A model generated the notes under the pieces. It searched no databases. It was given only the letters and a program-made list of their open reading frames with translations, and had not been told where the DNA came from. DNA of 15,681 nt, taken from contig JAOZTL010000015.1 in assembly GCA_029942205.1 (NCBI GenBank), forward strand, positions 1-15,681, written 5' to 3'. Made by a program: the position numbers and the translations under genes. This stretch comes from Bacteroidales bacterium (GTDB lineage: Bacteria; Bacteroidota; Bacteroidia; Bacteroidales; JAOZTL01). Positions 1-7,888 of the stretch are shown here, piece by piece (position 1 is the stretch's first letter; every line of letters begins with the position of its first letter).

Positions 1-1
1 A

Positions 2-2002
2 GCCAATAAAAAAGAGAAAGCAATAGAATATTACAAAGGTGCAATAAAGATTGAAGGAGGCTTAAATAATGACGAAAGATTAGCCTTGCTCGAAAGCAAT
101 TTAGCAACGGTTTATGATAGCAAAAATAATGTAGATCAGGCTATTGCTCACTATGCCAAATCATTAAAAATACACGAAAAAACAAATAACCAAAAAGGAG
201 TGGCACGCATGAATTCGCGAATGGCTACTGTTTATTTAGAACAAAATAATTACGATAAGTCGTTGTCGTTTTTTGAGGGTGCACTTGTTGCCGATCGAAA
301 GAATGGAAATCTAAGAGAACAAGCGGCTTCATTGAATAATATTGGTGTTATGCTATACAAAAAAAAGCAGAACAGCATGGCGATGGCGAATTTTGATAAA
401 GCATTGGCAATCAGTAATTCATTGAACGATGATAAGGCGATTGGACAAACGTATATCAATATTGGTAATGTCGATTTTGATTGGGGAAAATATCAAGAAG
501 CAATAGGAAATTACTCAAAAGCAATTACGCATAATCAAAAAGCAAAATATGCAAAAGGTGTAGCTATTGCTACTTTTAATATAGCAAACTCGTATGCCAA
601 ACTAAATGATATTGAACAAGCTAAAGATTATTATTTACAGGCAATTGAATTAGGCGAAAAATCAAATTTGAAAGAAATTGTTTCTCGGAGTTATAAATCA
701 TTAGCCGAATTACAGGCTAATTCGGATAACTGTCAGTTAGCAGTAACATATTTTAAGAAATATGCCAGCTTACGCTTTGCTGGATTTGATAATTCGACTG
801 GGCAACTTTCCGAAATTCAATTGAAATATGAAGAAAACATATCGGGATCGGCACGGAAATTACGTACCGAAATTGCATTATTAAATCAAAATGCAGCTTC
901 GAGAACCAGAGAATTAAGCAAAATGTTTTTGGAACTAGAAGACGAAAGAAAAATTACAGATCTTGAGCGTAAAAATAGCGAAGACTCTATTCGCTTACTT
1001 AATCACGAATCGGAAACGAAAGAATTGAAATTGCGTAAAAACGCTAAAGACATTCAAAATCAACGAATTATAATAGGAATTACTGCTTTTGCTATCATTA
1101 TTTTTGTTATTTTATCTATTAAGTTATGGCGATTATTAGCTGAAAATAAAAAGAAAAATGAAGCCTTGCGAAGGAAAAACGTAGAAATATCTAAGCAGAA
1201 ACAAAGTATTTTGGACAGTATTCAAAATGCGGTGTTACCGCCAGAATCGTTTATTACTGCTATGTTGCCAAAACATTTTATTTTCTTTAAGCCACGGGAC
1301 ATTGTTAGTGGTGATTATTATTGGATGTTTAAGAAAGAAAATCAAGTATTTATAGCGGTAGCCGATTGTACAGGACACGGCGTTCCTGGAGCATTTATGA
1401 GTATGCTGGGAGTGTCGTTACTGAATGAAATTTTGAATAAAATAGATCAAAACTCGTCAGCAAATGAGGTATTAAATGATTTAAGGTCGCAAGTAGTGAA
1501 ATCATTGCACCAAACAGGACATAGAGATGAAGCCAAGGATGGAATGGACATTGCATTTTGTATTGTAGACACAGAAACTAGAAAAATGCAGTATTCTGGA
1601 GCTTACAATCCGCTAGTACTTGTTAGAAAATCTGATGCGGCTAATTTTGATGGCTTAGACGATTTTAGACGACAAGACCAAAATGATAGCGTTTTAATTG
1701 AAGTGCGTGCCGATAAAATGCCAATAGGTATTCATAAGAGAGGGAATCAGAGCTTTACGAACCATGAAATACAATTATTGGAAGGTGATCGATTATACGT
1801 GTTTTCTGATGGTTTTCAAGATCAATTTGGTGGAGAAAATGGACGAAAATATTTATCAAAACACTTCAAAAACTTTCTTTTATCCATACAGAATAATACA
1901 CTCGAAAAACAAGCTGAAAGTATTGAAAAAGAGTTTAATAGATGGAAAGGTGAGCGATCTCAAATTGATGACGTATTGGTTATGGGATTTGAAATTGATT
2001 AG
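2..2002 (+). CDS. TPR-repeat, membrane-anchored SpoIIE-type (PP2C-like) phosphatase, 5' partial
   Basis: The reading frame is open to the left edge, and the first codons already read as a TPR helix (KAIEYYKGAIKIE), so the gene starts outside the window. A TTG at 86 is in frame but lies inside the TPR array. Visible order: TPR units (about 2-770), a charged coiled-coil-like stretch (about 830-1060), one transmembrane helix (about 1067-1129), a short linker helix, then a SpoIIE/RsbU-type phosphatase domain (about 1196-1999). The domain shows VSGDYYW, the metal-site motif DCTGHGVPGAF and a C-terminal SDGFQDQFGG. In this family the domain dephosphorylates serine or threonine, often on anti-sigma-factor antagonists. 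The TPRs probably bind a partner and are followed by the membrane anchor. No partner kinase or antagonist gene is adjacent. The next gene begins 48 bp downstream on the same strand, so the two may be co-transcribed. Confidence 0.9.
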   Translation, partial: ANKKEKAIEYYKGAIKIEGGLNNDERLALLESNLATVYDSKNNVDQAIAHYAKSLKIHEKTNNQKGVARMNSRMATVYLEQNNYDKSLSFFEGALVADRKNGNLREQAASLNNIGVMLYKKKQNSMAMANFDKALAISNSLNDDKAIGQTYINIGNVDFDWGKYQEAIGNYSKAITHNQKAKYAKGVAIATFNIANSYAKLNDIEQAKDYYLQAIELGEKSNLKEIVSRSYKSLAELQANSDNCQLAVTYFKKYASLRFAGFDNSTGQLSEIQLKYEENISGSARKLRTEIALLNQNAASRTRELSKMFLELEDERKITDLERKNSEDSIRLLNHESETKELKLRKNAKDIQNQRIIIGITAFAIIIFVILSIKLWRLLAENKKKNEALRRKNVEISKQKQSILDSIQNAVLPPESFITAMLPKHFIFFKPRDIVSGDYYWMFKKENQVFIAVADCTGHGVPGAFMSMLGVSLLNEILNKIDQNSSANEVLNDLRSQVVKSLHQTGHRDEAKDGMDIAFCIVDTETRKMQYSGAYNPLVLVRKSDAANFDGLDDFRRQDQNDSVLIEVRADKMPIGIHKRGNQSFTNHEIQLLEGDRLYVFSDGFQDQFGGENGRKYLSKHFKNFLLSIQNNTLEKQAESIEKEFNRWKGERSQIDDVLVMGFEID

Positions 2003-2050
2003 GATTCTTTATAATTTTGTGCTAATCAATACAAAAACGGAAAGAATAAA

Positions 2051-2944
2051 ATGGCACAAAAAGTAGCATTAGCACTCTCTAGCGGAGGTGCACGAGGAAT
2101 GGCGCACATTGGAGTAATTGAAGAATTAGAGAAAAATAATTTTGAAATAACATCAATTGCTGGATCTTCTTTTGGAGCAGTGATTGGTGGAATTTATGCA
2201 TCTGGGAATTTACAAATTTTCAAAAATTGGTTGCTTAACCTTAGTCGTTTAGATGTTGTGCGTTTAATGGACTTTACTATAAGTGCTTCAGGCTTTGTTA
2301 AAGGAGAAAAAGTCTTTCGAGAGATTCAAAACTTTATTCCTGACATGAAAATAGAAGAGCTAGCTATTCCTTTTGCAGCAATTGCTGTGGATGTTTTGCA
2401 TCACAAAGAAGTAGTACTGACCGAAGGTAGTTTATTTGATGCAATACACGCATCTGCCTCTATTCCAAGTCTTTTACAACCATTTAATATGGATGGAATT
2501 GACTTAATTGACGGCGGAATTCTCAACCCAATACCTGTTAATCGAGTAAAGCGAGTTGCTGGCGATATTCTGGTTGCTGTAGATTTGAATGCTTATGATC
2601 CGTATTACATTTTGAAACAAAAAACAGAACAAAGGCAAAAAAAAATAGCAAAGAATAATCATCTTTTCTATGAACGATGGAATAAATTCTTTCCAAAATA
2701 TAAAGAAAAAGATCTGAAATTTGGATATTTTGAACTTGTAAATGAGTCGTTTGACCTGATGCAAGAGCAACTATCGATGTACATGACAGATATTTATCAA
2801 CCCGAAATATTGGTAAGTGTACCTAGAAATGAAGCAAGTACTTTTGAATTTCATCGAGCTGACGAAATGGTCGATCTCGGACGAAAAGAATTTCGAAAAT
2901 CACTTCGTAAATTTGAAATAAAACGATCTTATTCTTCCTTATAA
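2051..2944 (+). CDS. patatin-like phospholipase (RssA/YchK-type)
   Basis: This is a 297-residue cytosolic patatin-family serine hydrolase, close to the length of RssA-type proteins. The oxyanion motif SGGARGM is at residues 11-17. The nucleophile elbow G-S-S-F-G is at 38-42, with Ser40 as the predicted catalytic residue. The catalytic Asp is in DGG at 154-156. Both halves of the Ser-Asp dyad are therefore present and it should be an active acyl hydrolase, probably acting on phospholipid or another lipid ester. No signal peptide is visible. ATG 2051 is preceded by an A-rich leader (GGAAAGAATAAA) 48 bp after the SpoIIE phosphatase gene, which suggests one transcription unit. The physiological substrate cannot be read from sequence. 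Confidence 0.93.
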   Translation: MAQKVALALSSGGARGMAHIGVIEELEKNNFEITSIAGSSFGAVIGGIYASGNLQIFKNWLLNLSRLDVVRLMDFTISASGFVKGEKVFREIQNFIPDMKIEELAIPFAAIAVDVLHHKEVVLTEGSLFDAIHASASIPSLLQPFNMDGIDLIDGGILNPIPVNRVKRVAGDILVAVDLNAYDPYYILKQKTEQRQKKIAKNNHLFYERWNKFFPKYKEKDLKFGYFELVNESFDLMQEQLSMYMTDIYQPEILVSVPRNEASTFEFHRADEMVDLGRKEFRKSLRKFEIKRSYSSL

Positions 2945-2952
2945 GTACGATG

Positions 2953-2975
2953 ACACAATTATGTGTATGTTTTTT
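2953..2975 (+). terminator. weak intrinsic terminator candidate after patatin gene
   Basis: The stem ACACA/TGTGT (2953-2957 with 2962-2966, loop ATTA) is followed by ATG and a run of six T (2970-2975), 8 bp after the patatin stop codon. The stem is short and AT-rich, so this is a modest candidate for ending the SpoIIE-patatin transcript. Confidence 0.35.
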
Positions 2976-3181
2976 GAGAAACTTAATAATGGATTCAAGA
3001 ATGTCAGCAATTATAAAATAGATCGAAAACTTTAAATTCAGACTTTGTATGTTTTATTATTTTGCTCATTTCCGTAGCTGTCTTTTAATGATTTATATCT
3101 ATTTGATATGATTGTATGTATTTAGGCGCAATTTGATAGTTTAGATTGATGATTTATCAAAAAAAACAGCTAGAAATAAAT

Positions 3182-3201
3182 ATAAAAACAGACGAAGTCT
3201 G
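3182..3201 (-). terminator. intrinsic terminator of the septoil-knot-like gene
   Basis: Read on the minus strand, CAGAC-TTC-GTCTG (3201-3189) is a perfect 5-bp stem with a UUC loop. It is followed at once by TTTTTATA (3188-3181) and lies 5 bp past the stop codon at 3207-3209. This is a standard Rho-independent layout. Confidence 0.75.
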
Positions 3202-3206
3202 AAAAT

Positions 3207-3539
3207 TTAGAAAAAAAGATGCTTTTTTGATGAATTGCGCCAGCCAGCTTGCGATGAATAATCCACAATGTAGATTTTCAGGTCTGCCTGGGAGGAATAA
3301 TCCACAAAATAGATTTTTTTATCGGCTTGTGATGAATAATCTACAAAAAACCAATGTCCGTCTTTGTTGGCTTGTGATGAATATTCCACTTCGTAGACTT
3401 TTAAATCTGCTTGCGATTCGTAATCAACAATAAAAACGGTGAAATCTGCTTGAGATGAGTAGTCTACCTTATGTATCTTCTGACCTAAAAGAGGTAAGCT
3501 AAACAACGCAATGAACGATAGAATAATGATTTTTTTCAT
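3207..3539 (-). CDS. secreted VDYxSQAD-repeat protein, 7(1) septoil-knot (DUF6150-like) family
   Basis: This is a 110-residue protein if started at ATG 3539, which puts the signal peptide (MKKIIILSFIALFSLPLLG) at the N-terminus. An ATG at 3581 would add 14 residues (MATNNTNYSK...) before the signal peptide and is less likely. After the signal peptide come six repeats of about 13 residues with the core V(D/E)Y(S/E)SQA(D/N), spaced 13, 13, 15, 13 and 13 residues apart, joined by short hydrophobic strands (KVYEV, KIYFV, KIYIV). From memory, this pattern belongs to the small family named Septknot (formerly DUF6150), whose chain is predicted and shown to form a deep 7(1) knot. Biological role is unknown. 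Predicted location is periplasm or exterior. It has its own promoter-like box at 3605-3612 and its own terminator, so it is probably monocistronic. Confidence 0.85.
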   Translation of the reverse strand: MKKIIILSFIALFSLPLLGQKIHKVDYSSQADFTVFIVDYESQADLKVYEVEYSSQANKDGHWFFVDYSSQADKKIYFVDYSSQADLKIYIVDYSSQAGWRNSSKKHLFF

Positions 3540-3594
3540 CAGATTATATGTTTTAGAATAGTTCGTATTATTCGTTGCCATTTGGCAAAACGTG

Positions 3595-3602
3595 TATGTT
3601 TG
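3595..3602 (+). promoter_or_regulatory. Bacteroidota -7 box for the four-cysteine protein gene
   Basis: TATGTTTG matches the Bacteroidota -7 consensus TAnnTTTG. A TTG at 3575-3577 lies 17 bp upstream and may serve as the -33 element. The implied start near 3607 gives a leader of about 40 nt to ATG 3650. The box is 2 bp from an oppositely oriented box. Confidence 0.5.
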
Positions 3603-3604
3603 TA

Positions 3605-3612
3605 CAAAATTA
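3605..3612 (-). promoter_or_regulatory. Bacteroidota -7 box for the septoil-knot-like gene
   Basis: On the minus strand this reads TAATTTTG, a full match to TAnnTTTG. The expected -33 position holds only TTTTCG, a weak match. The implied start near 3600 lies about 60 nt ahead of the ATG at 3539. Confidence 0.5.
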
Positions 3613-3649
3613 GCAATTAAGCTTAAAACGAAAAAAATAAAAAAAAATT

Positions 3650-3859
3650 ATGGAACAAGATTTATGTCCTAAACATGCCAATTGTCCGCTTTTTAGAGGC
3701 GAAATGTTGGCAAGTAAGAAAGCACAAGAAATATACATGCGCTTGTACTGTGAGGCAGGCGAAAAAGGGCGTAATCGCTGTAAACGTTTTATTTTAAGCG
3801 AAGCTGGAGAAGCTGTGCCTCATAATTTGATGCCGAATGATACGCGCAGTTTAGATTAA
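3650..3859 (+). CDS. small four-cysteine conserved hypothetical protein
   Basis: A 69-residue soluble protein without signal peptide or membrane segment. Its four cysteines are at residues 6, 13, 34 and 44, in the contexts LCPKHANCPLF, LYCEAGEKG and NRCKRF. The pattern CP.F-x-G ... YC-x-G ... C-x-R(F/Y) resembles small, possibly metal- or Fe-S-binding cysteine motifs found in several bacterial phyla. That is inference from spacing only. The start ATG follows an A-rich leader. The stop at 3857-3859 is only 4 bp from the stop of the convergent M16-like gene, so any terminator must lie inside the neighbouring coding region. Function unknown. Confidence 0.75.
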   Translation: MEQDLCPKHANCPLFRGEMLASKKAQEIYMRLYCEAGEKGRNRCKRFILSEAGEAVPHNLMPNDTRSLD

Positions 3860-3863
3860 ATGC

Positions 3864-5951
3864 TTATTTAATTAAATTTTCATTTATTTTGAAGAAATGT
3901 TTATTATATTTCGGTTTTGTTACTACGTCTGAGATGCGTAATTTAATAATAATGTCGTTGGTGTAAATGGTTTGTCGATGAGCTACCAGTACGCCATCCT
4001 TGTTGATTGCTTTGTAATCTGCATATTCTATGCGTATTTCGTGAGGACGATAATCGGTTACAGGATAAATACTTTGTAGTTTTTGTCCTGTTTTTTCGCT
4101 GAAAAAATCATAATGAAAAAGTCCCGAAGGTGAAATTATTTTTATTTGATATACTTCTTCATTCTGTAAACTGTCTAATTGAATAATTTGGGTTTTTATT
4201 CCTAAATCCTCGTACTTATTTTCCAACCCAAAAATAGATCGATATTTTAAAATCTCTAATTCTTTGTCTTTCAATAGTCTACCTTCTTGTTTTGTGCTGT
4301 CAAATCCATGAGTTCCATCAAAAATTTGTTGTTTTATCAATACACTATCTTCATTTTGGTGATGCATAAGCCAAAGACTCAAATATCTTTTTCCTTTATA
4401 ATTAAAACGTAATTCTGTGCGTATAACTTGATCGTCAATGTAATAAAAACCTCGAAGATTGATTATCAGATTTTTTACTTTGGAAATGTTTTTTATACCC
4501 CCACACGTATTTAAGTATTTTATTATAATATTGTTTGCACTAAAGCCCAAAGGGAGTGTTTGTGTTATATTTCCTGTATTATCATAAAAATTAATTTCAG
4601 AATAATTTGCTGTTTTTCTTATTTCATTTTGATTTACTTCGGTATTACCAATAATGACCGTTCCTATTTTACTTAGGTCAAAATAATTTTGAGCAAAATT
4701 TTGAATATCTTCTTTATTTATTAGATCGAATTGACGCTCTAAGTTTTCAAAATAACCCGTTTCTAATTTACGCAGATGTGTAAAAATAAGTCTATTAGCT
4801 ATCGTTTGTTGTGTTCTTGTCGTTTGTTTATACTCTATTTTTGTATTTTCGATTGCTTTGCGGAGCAAAGCATCAGAAACTAGTGTATCTCGCAATGATT
4901 GCATGGTTTGGCGTATTTCTCGAATCGTACTGTCCGTGTAATTATTTACGATACGTGTGGATAAACTCCAATAGCTACCCGCTTTACTTTCAGCAAAATT
5001 GGTATAAAAACCTGTGGATAAATTCTTTTCTATCATTAATTTTTTGGCAATTATACCGTCGGTGGGGTGGGAGAGGAGCTGTTTGGTGATCAAATATTTT
5101 GCTTGTTCTTTAAAATCTGATTGATTAATAGTTTGATATTGAAGCATGTGTATAAAAGTGCTTTGTGGCTGTAAGCTATCAATAAATGCTGTTTTGGGAT
5201 ATTTGTAGCCAGAATAAGTATATTTTATTTTACTTAACGGCTTTTTTTTCCAATTTCCGAAATGTTTATTTCCTAAGACAGTAAGCAAACTGTCGGATAA
5301 TGAGCCAAATACGACAAGAAAACTGTTTTCTGGAGTGATATTATTTTGAATAAATTCATGACAACTATTTATTGTTACTTGTTTTATGGAAGCTGCATCT
5401 GCTGTGTTTCCAAGAAAGTGTTTTTTTGCAAAATAATCTTTTCGTAAAAAAATAGAAGCAACGCTGTCTATTATTATTTTATTTGCTTCAATTATTGTTA
5501 ACTCTTTTTGTTTCAATGAATCGAAGCTTGATTGTTTGATAATTGGCTGAATGGCTAACAAAGACAATAAGTGGAATAAAGTGTCACTATTGGTGGTATT
5601 TCCTGATAAATAAATCTCTGTTCCTTTTCTGTTATGCTCTATTTGTAGTGTTTGTTTTAATGCATTCAAATCTCCAATTGTCATTTTTGAAGTATAAAAA
5701 CCAAAAAGCTGCTGAATAAAAAAAATATTTGACGTGTATTTTGGATTTGTACTCGAATTTACTCTGCTAGCAAAATGAAAATAAACAGTATCCTGATTAC
5801 TTGTTGATACGTTTAAAATGGTGAATCCATTGTCTAATTGTATTGTCTCATAGTTTTTAATTTCCTGAAAACTAGGGAGATATTGTTGAGCACTTAAAGT
5901 AATACTTTGAGTTAAAAAAAATAAAAATAGAAGAATATTTTGCGGCTTCAT
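3864..5951 (-). CDS. secreted inactive M16 (insulinase)-like protein with C-terminal LolA-like domain
   Basis: A 695-residue exported protein with a signal peptide at residues 1-21 (MKPQNILLFLFFLTQSITLSAQ). Residues about 35-455 follow the M16 peptidase plan: an N-terminal half beginning ETIQLDNGFTIL, then an M16C-like half with the YFDLSKIGTVIIGN strand near its end. The zinc motif HxxEH is absent. The equivalent stretch reads IFFIQQLF (residues 76-83) and no HxxEH occurs elsewhere. It should therefore not be a peptidase, and may act like the inactive subunits that pair with active M16 partners. Residues about 465-695 (LPLGFSANNIIIKYLNTCGG...) resemble the LolA-like lipid-binding fold often fused to M16 proteins in Bacteroidota. 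No active M16 partner lies next to it in this window. No clear promoter box was seen upstream. Confidence 0.8.
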   Translation of the reverse strand: MKPQNILLFLFFLTQSITLSAQQYLPSFQEIKNYETIQLDNGFTILNVSTSNQDTVYFHFASRVNSSTNPKYTSNIFFIQQLFGFYTSKMTIGDLNALKQTLQIEHNRKGTEIYLSGNTTNSDTLFHLLSLLAIQPIIKQSSFDSLKQKELTIIEANKIIIDSVASIFLRKDYFAKKHFLGNTADAASIKQVTINSCHEFIQNNITPENSFLVVFGSLSDSLLTVLGNKHFGNWKKKPLSKIKYTYSGYKYPKTAFIDSLQPQSTFIHMLQYQTINQSDFKEQAKYLITKQLLSHPTDGIIAKKLMIEKNLSTGFYTNFAESKAGSYWSLSTRIVNNYTDSTIREIRQTMQSLRDTLVSDALLRKAIENTKIEYKQTTRTQQTIANRLIFTHLRKLETGYFENLERQFDLINKEDIQNFAQNYFDLSKIGTVIIGNTEVNQNEIRKTANYSEINFYDNTGNITQTLPLGFSANNIIIKYLNTCGGIKNISKVKNLIINLRGFYYIDDQVIRTELRFNYKGKRYLSLWLMHHQNEDSVLIKQQIFDGTHGFDSTKQEGRLLKDKELEILKYRSIFGLENKYEDLGIKTQIIQLDSLQNEEVYQIKIISPSGLFHYDFFSEKTGQKLQSIYPVTDYRPHEIRIEYADYKAINKDGVLVAHRQTIYTNDIIIKLRISDVVTKPKYNKHFFKINENLIK

Positions 5952-6338
5952 GTGTTTAAATTTAGCTAAATTTTTGAATTTTAAGCACTTTAGATTATTT
6001 AAAGTTGTCCTAAATAGGGAATCATTTTATTTATTTTGACCTATGCTATAAATTTAAAGAGAGTGTTTCTTTATTTTAAAGACGTATACGATGGGTAATT
6101 AGTCTGGTGAACTGTCTCATACAAGGATTTATATCAATTATTAATTCCTAAATTAAATAATAGGGTAGGAGCTTGAAACTTCATGCTTGCTATTTATTTT
6201 ACTTAAATATTATAAGTGCGTAAGCAATATCAAATAGGGCGAAGACCTTATATTTGTAGTAGCAAAAAACGAGCCTAAGTAGAGATTAAAGTGTTACTTT
6301 ATATATTTGTATCTATTTGTTTGATTTTGAGAGCGATC
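5952..6338. other. 387-bp non-coding spacer between M16-like gene and comM
   Basis: The spacer lies between two minus-strand genes and shows no convincing ORF. It contains one copy of a dispersed ~34-bp motif (6217-6250) and two plus-strand TATATTTG boxes (6249-6256 and 6302-6309) with poor -33 elements. No plus-strand gene follows, so these boxes may be chance or may drive a short untranslated or antisense transcript. No clear terminator for comM and no clear promoter for the M16-like gene were found. Confidence 0.5.
6217..6250 (+). repeat. dispersed ~34-bp motif, copy A
   Basis: It begins TGCGTAAGCAATATCAAATA and ends GACCTTA. It matches 12944-12976 at about 29 positions with small gaps. 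A shared 9-mer ATTTTACTT (6196-6204 here, 12900-12908 in copy B) lies upstream of both, though at different distances. Function unknown. Confidence 0.65.
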
Positions 6339-7877
6339 CTAAGTCCCCCATGAGTCTCTATCTAGGCTTCGGTATTGTATTGCTTCTGCAATATGTTCTG
6401 ATTTTAGAGTTGTGGACTTTTCCAAATCAGCAATTGTTCGGGCTACTTTTAGTATTCGATCATAAGCTCGTGCAGATAAACCTAGATTTTCCATGGCATT
6501 TTTTAGTAAAATATTTCCATCTTTGTCTGGCTGACAGTATTGGCGGAGCAAGCGAGGCGTTATTTGTGAATTGTTGTGTATCGTTTTTTGATTTTCAAAG
6601 CGCTTGGTCTGTATCGCACGGGCTTCGCTAACTCGCTTGCGTACAATTTCACTGCTTTCAGCTACGCCTCTGTTAGCTAGTTCGTTGAATGGTACTGGAA
6701 CGACTTCCACATGAATATCTATTCTATCCAATAATGGCCCCGATATTTTGTTTAAATACTTTTGTACCACGCCCATTCCACACACGCAGTCTTTTTCGGG
6801 ATGATTGTAATATCCGCAAGGACAGGGATTCATAGACGCTACAAGCATGAAACTTGCTGGATATTGAACCGTAAATTTTGCTCTCGAAATGGTTATATTT
6901 CGATCTTCTATTGGCTGGCGCATTACTTCGAGAACAGTCCGCTTAAATTCGGGTAATTCATCCAAAAAAAGAACGCCATTGTGTGCCATCGAAATCGTTC
7001 CTGGCTGCGGAAATGCGCCTCCGCCTACAAGTGCTACATCACTGATTGTGTGATGAGGGGCTTCAAACGGACGCTGTGTAAGTAAGGCTGATTCTGTACT
7101 CATTTTGCCTACAACGGAATGGATTTTTGTCGTTTCTAAGGCTTCTTGCAGCGAAAGAGGCGGTAGGATCGAAGGAATCCGCTTGGCAAGCATCGTTTTT
7201 CCTGCTCCAGGAGGTCCTACCATTATGATATTATGCCCACCTGAAGCGGATATCTCTAATGCTCGTTTTACATTCTCTTGTCCCTTAACATCAGAAAAGT
7301 CCAAATCGCTATTGTTTAGGCTGTCTGCAAACTCTTTACGAGTATCTACTTCGGTTGGTTGTAAATTTAAATCTCCATTCAAAAAATCTACCACTTCACG
7401 AATATTTTCGACCCCATAAACTTCCAAATTATTGACTATTGCTGCCTCACGTGCGTTATGTTTGGGTAAAATAAATCCTTTGAAGCCCTCTTCACGTGCT
7501 TTTATAGCAATCGGAAGAACACCTTTTATGGGCAAAAGAGTGCCGTCTAACGATAGCTCGCCCATGATTATGTATTTATCTAATTCTTCGTTGGTAATTT
7601 GTTCGGAAGCAGCCAAAATCCCCACAGCTAAAGGTAAATCATAAGCCGAACCTTCTTTACGAATATCGGCTGGAGCCATATTAATGACCACTTTTTTGAT
7701 TGGCATACGGTAGCCATTTTCTTTTAATGCAGAGTCTATTCGCTGTTGGCTTTCTTTTACTGCGCTATCTGGCAGCCCCACTAGAAAAAAATTAACTCCT
7801 CTAGTGATGCTTACTTCTATTGTTATTGTTTTGGCATCGATACCAAATACGGCACTTCCATAGGTTTTTATGAGCAT
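6339..7877 (-). CDS. comM: YifB/ComM family Mg-chelatase-like AAA+ ATPase
   Basis: A 512-residue cytosolic protein of full family length. Residues 1-170 form the N-terminal ChlI-like domain (MLIKTYGSAVFGIDA..., VGLPDSAVKES). The AAA+ core has Walker A GPPGAGKT at 221-228, Walker B VLFLDE at 302-307, and a PLLDRID arginine motif at 381-387. Four cysteines (C352, C354, C364, C366, in NPCPCG...DCVC) form a likely zinc site. The Mg_chelatase_C-type region ends in YRSLDR. In naturally competent bacteria ComM is a hexameric helicase that promotes branch migration during integration of transforming DNA. The family is also common in species not known to be competent. The start lies 11 bp after the gmhA stop, so the two genes are probably co-transcribed. 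Confidence 0.95.
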   Translation of the reverse strand: MLIKTYGSAVFGIDAKTITIEVSITRGVNFFLVGLPDSAVKESQQRIDSALKENGYRMPIKKVVINMAPADIRKEGSAYDLPLAVGILAASEQITNEELDKYIIMGELSLDGTLLPIKGVLPIAIKAREEGFKGFILPKHNAREAAIVNNLEVYGVENIREVVDFLNGDLNLQPTEVDTRKEFADSLNNSDLDFSDVKGQENVKRALEISASGGHNIIMVGPPGAGKTMLAKRIPSILPPLSLQEALETTKIHSVVGKMSTESALLTQRPFEAPHHTISDVALVGGGAFPQPGTISMAHNGVLFLDELPEFKRTVLEVMRQPIEDRNITISRAKFTVQYPASFMLVASMNPCPCGYYNHPEKDCVCGMGVVQKYLNKISGPLLDRIDIHVEVVPVPFNELANRGVAESSEIVRKRVSEARAIQTKRFENQKTIHNNSQITPRLLRQYCQPDKDGNILLKNAMENLGLSARAYDRILKVARTIADLEKSTTLKSEHIAEAIQYRSLDRDSWGT

Positions 7878-7888
7878 AAAGGCATATT

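Larger units (their letters stand above)
2945..3206. other. intergenic region between patatin gene and repeat-protein gene
   Basis: These 262 bp lie between the convergent ends of the patatin gene (+) and the septoil-knot-like gene (-). They hold a weak hairpin with a T run just after the patatin stop and a strong terminator for the minus-strand gene. I see no convincing small ORF, RNA gene or promoter box. Confidence 0.6.

Noticed and set aside
767..778. GCTTACGC inside the SpoIIE gene considered as a third, inverted copy of the dispersed motif
   Set aside because: Only the 8-mer matches; the neighbouring ATCAAATA and ACCTTA parts are missing.
1764..2066. 100-codon plus-strand ORF overlapping the end of the SpoIIE gene
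   Set aside because: It is out of frame inside a clear phosphatase domain and gives a low-complexity product with no recognisable motif.
3227..3433. Plus-strand ORF opposite the repeat protein
   Set aside because: It is the antisense shadow of the minus-strand VDYSSQAD repeats; the repetitive MNNPQ-like product reflects those repeats, and there is no promoter or leader.
3246..3467. 39-bp periodic repeats considered as a CRISPR-like or tandem DNA repeat
   Set aside because: The period is one coding unit of 13 residues in the septoil-knot-like gene; units vary at synonymous and non-synonymous sites and have no unique spacers.
3866..3877. ATTTAATTAAAT palindrome at the convergent gene ends considered as bidirectional terminator
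   Set aside because: All-AT stem with no GC pairs, lying inside the M16-like coding end and without a T tract of useful length.
4811..5089. Plus-strand ORFs inside the M16-like gene and, similarly, inside comM and gmhA
   Set aside because: They are antisense to well-supported genes with strong protein-family signatures, and have no leader or family signal of their own.
6249..6309. Two plus-strand TATATTTG boxes in the comM-M16 spacer considered as promoters
   Set aside because: Neither has a -33 TTTG at the right distance and no plus-strand gene follows; such boxes arise by chance in AT-rich DNA.
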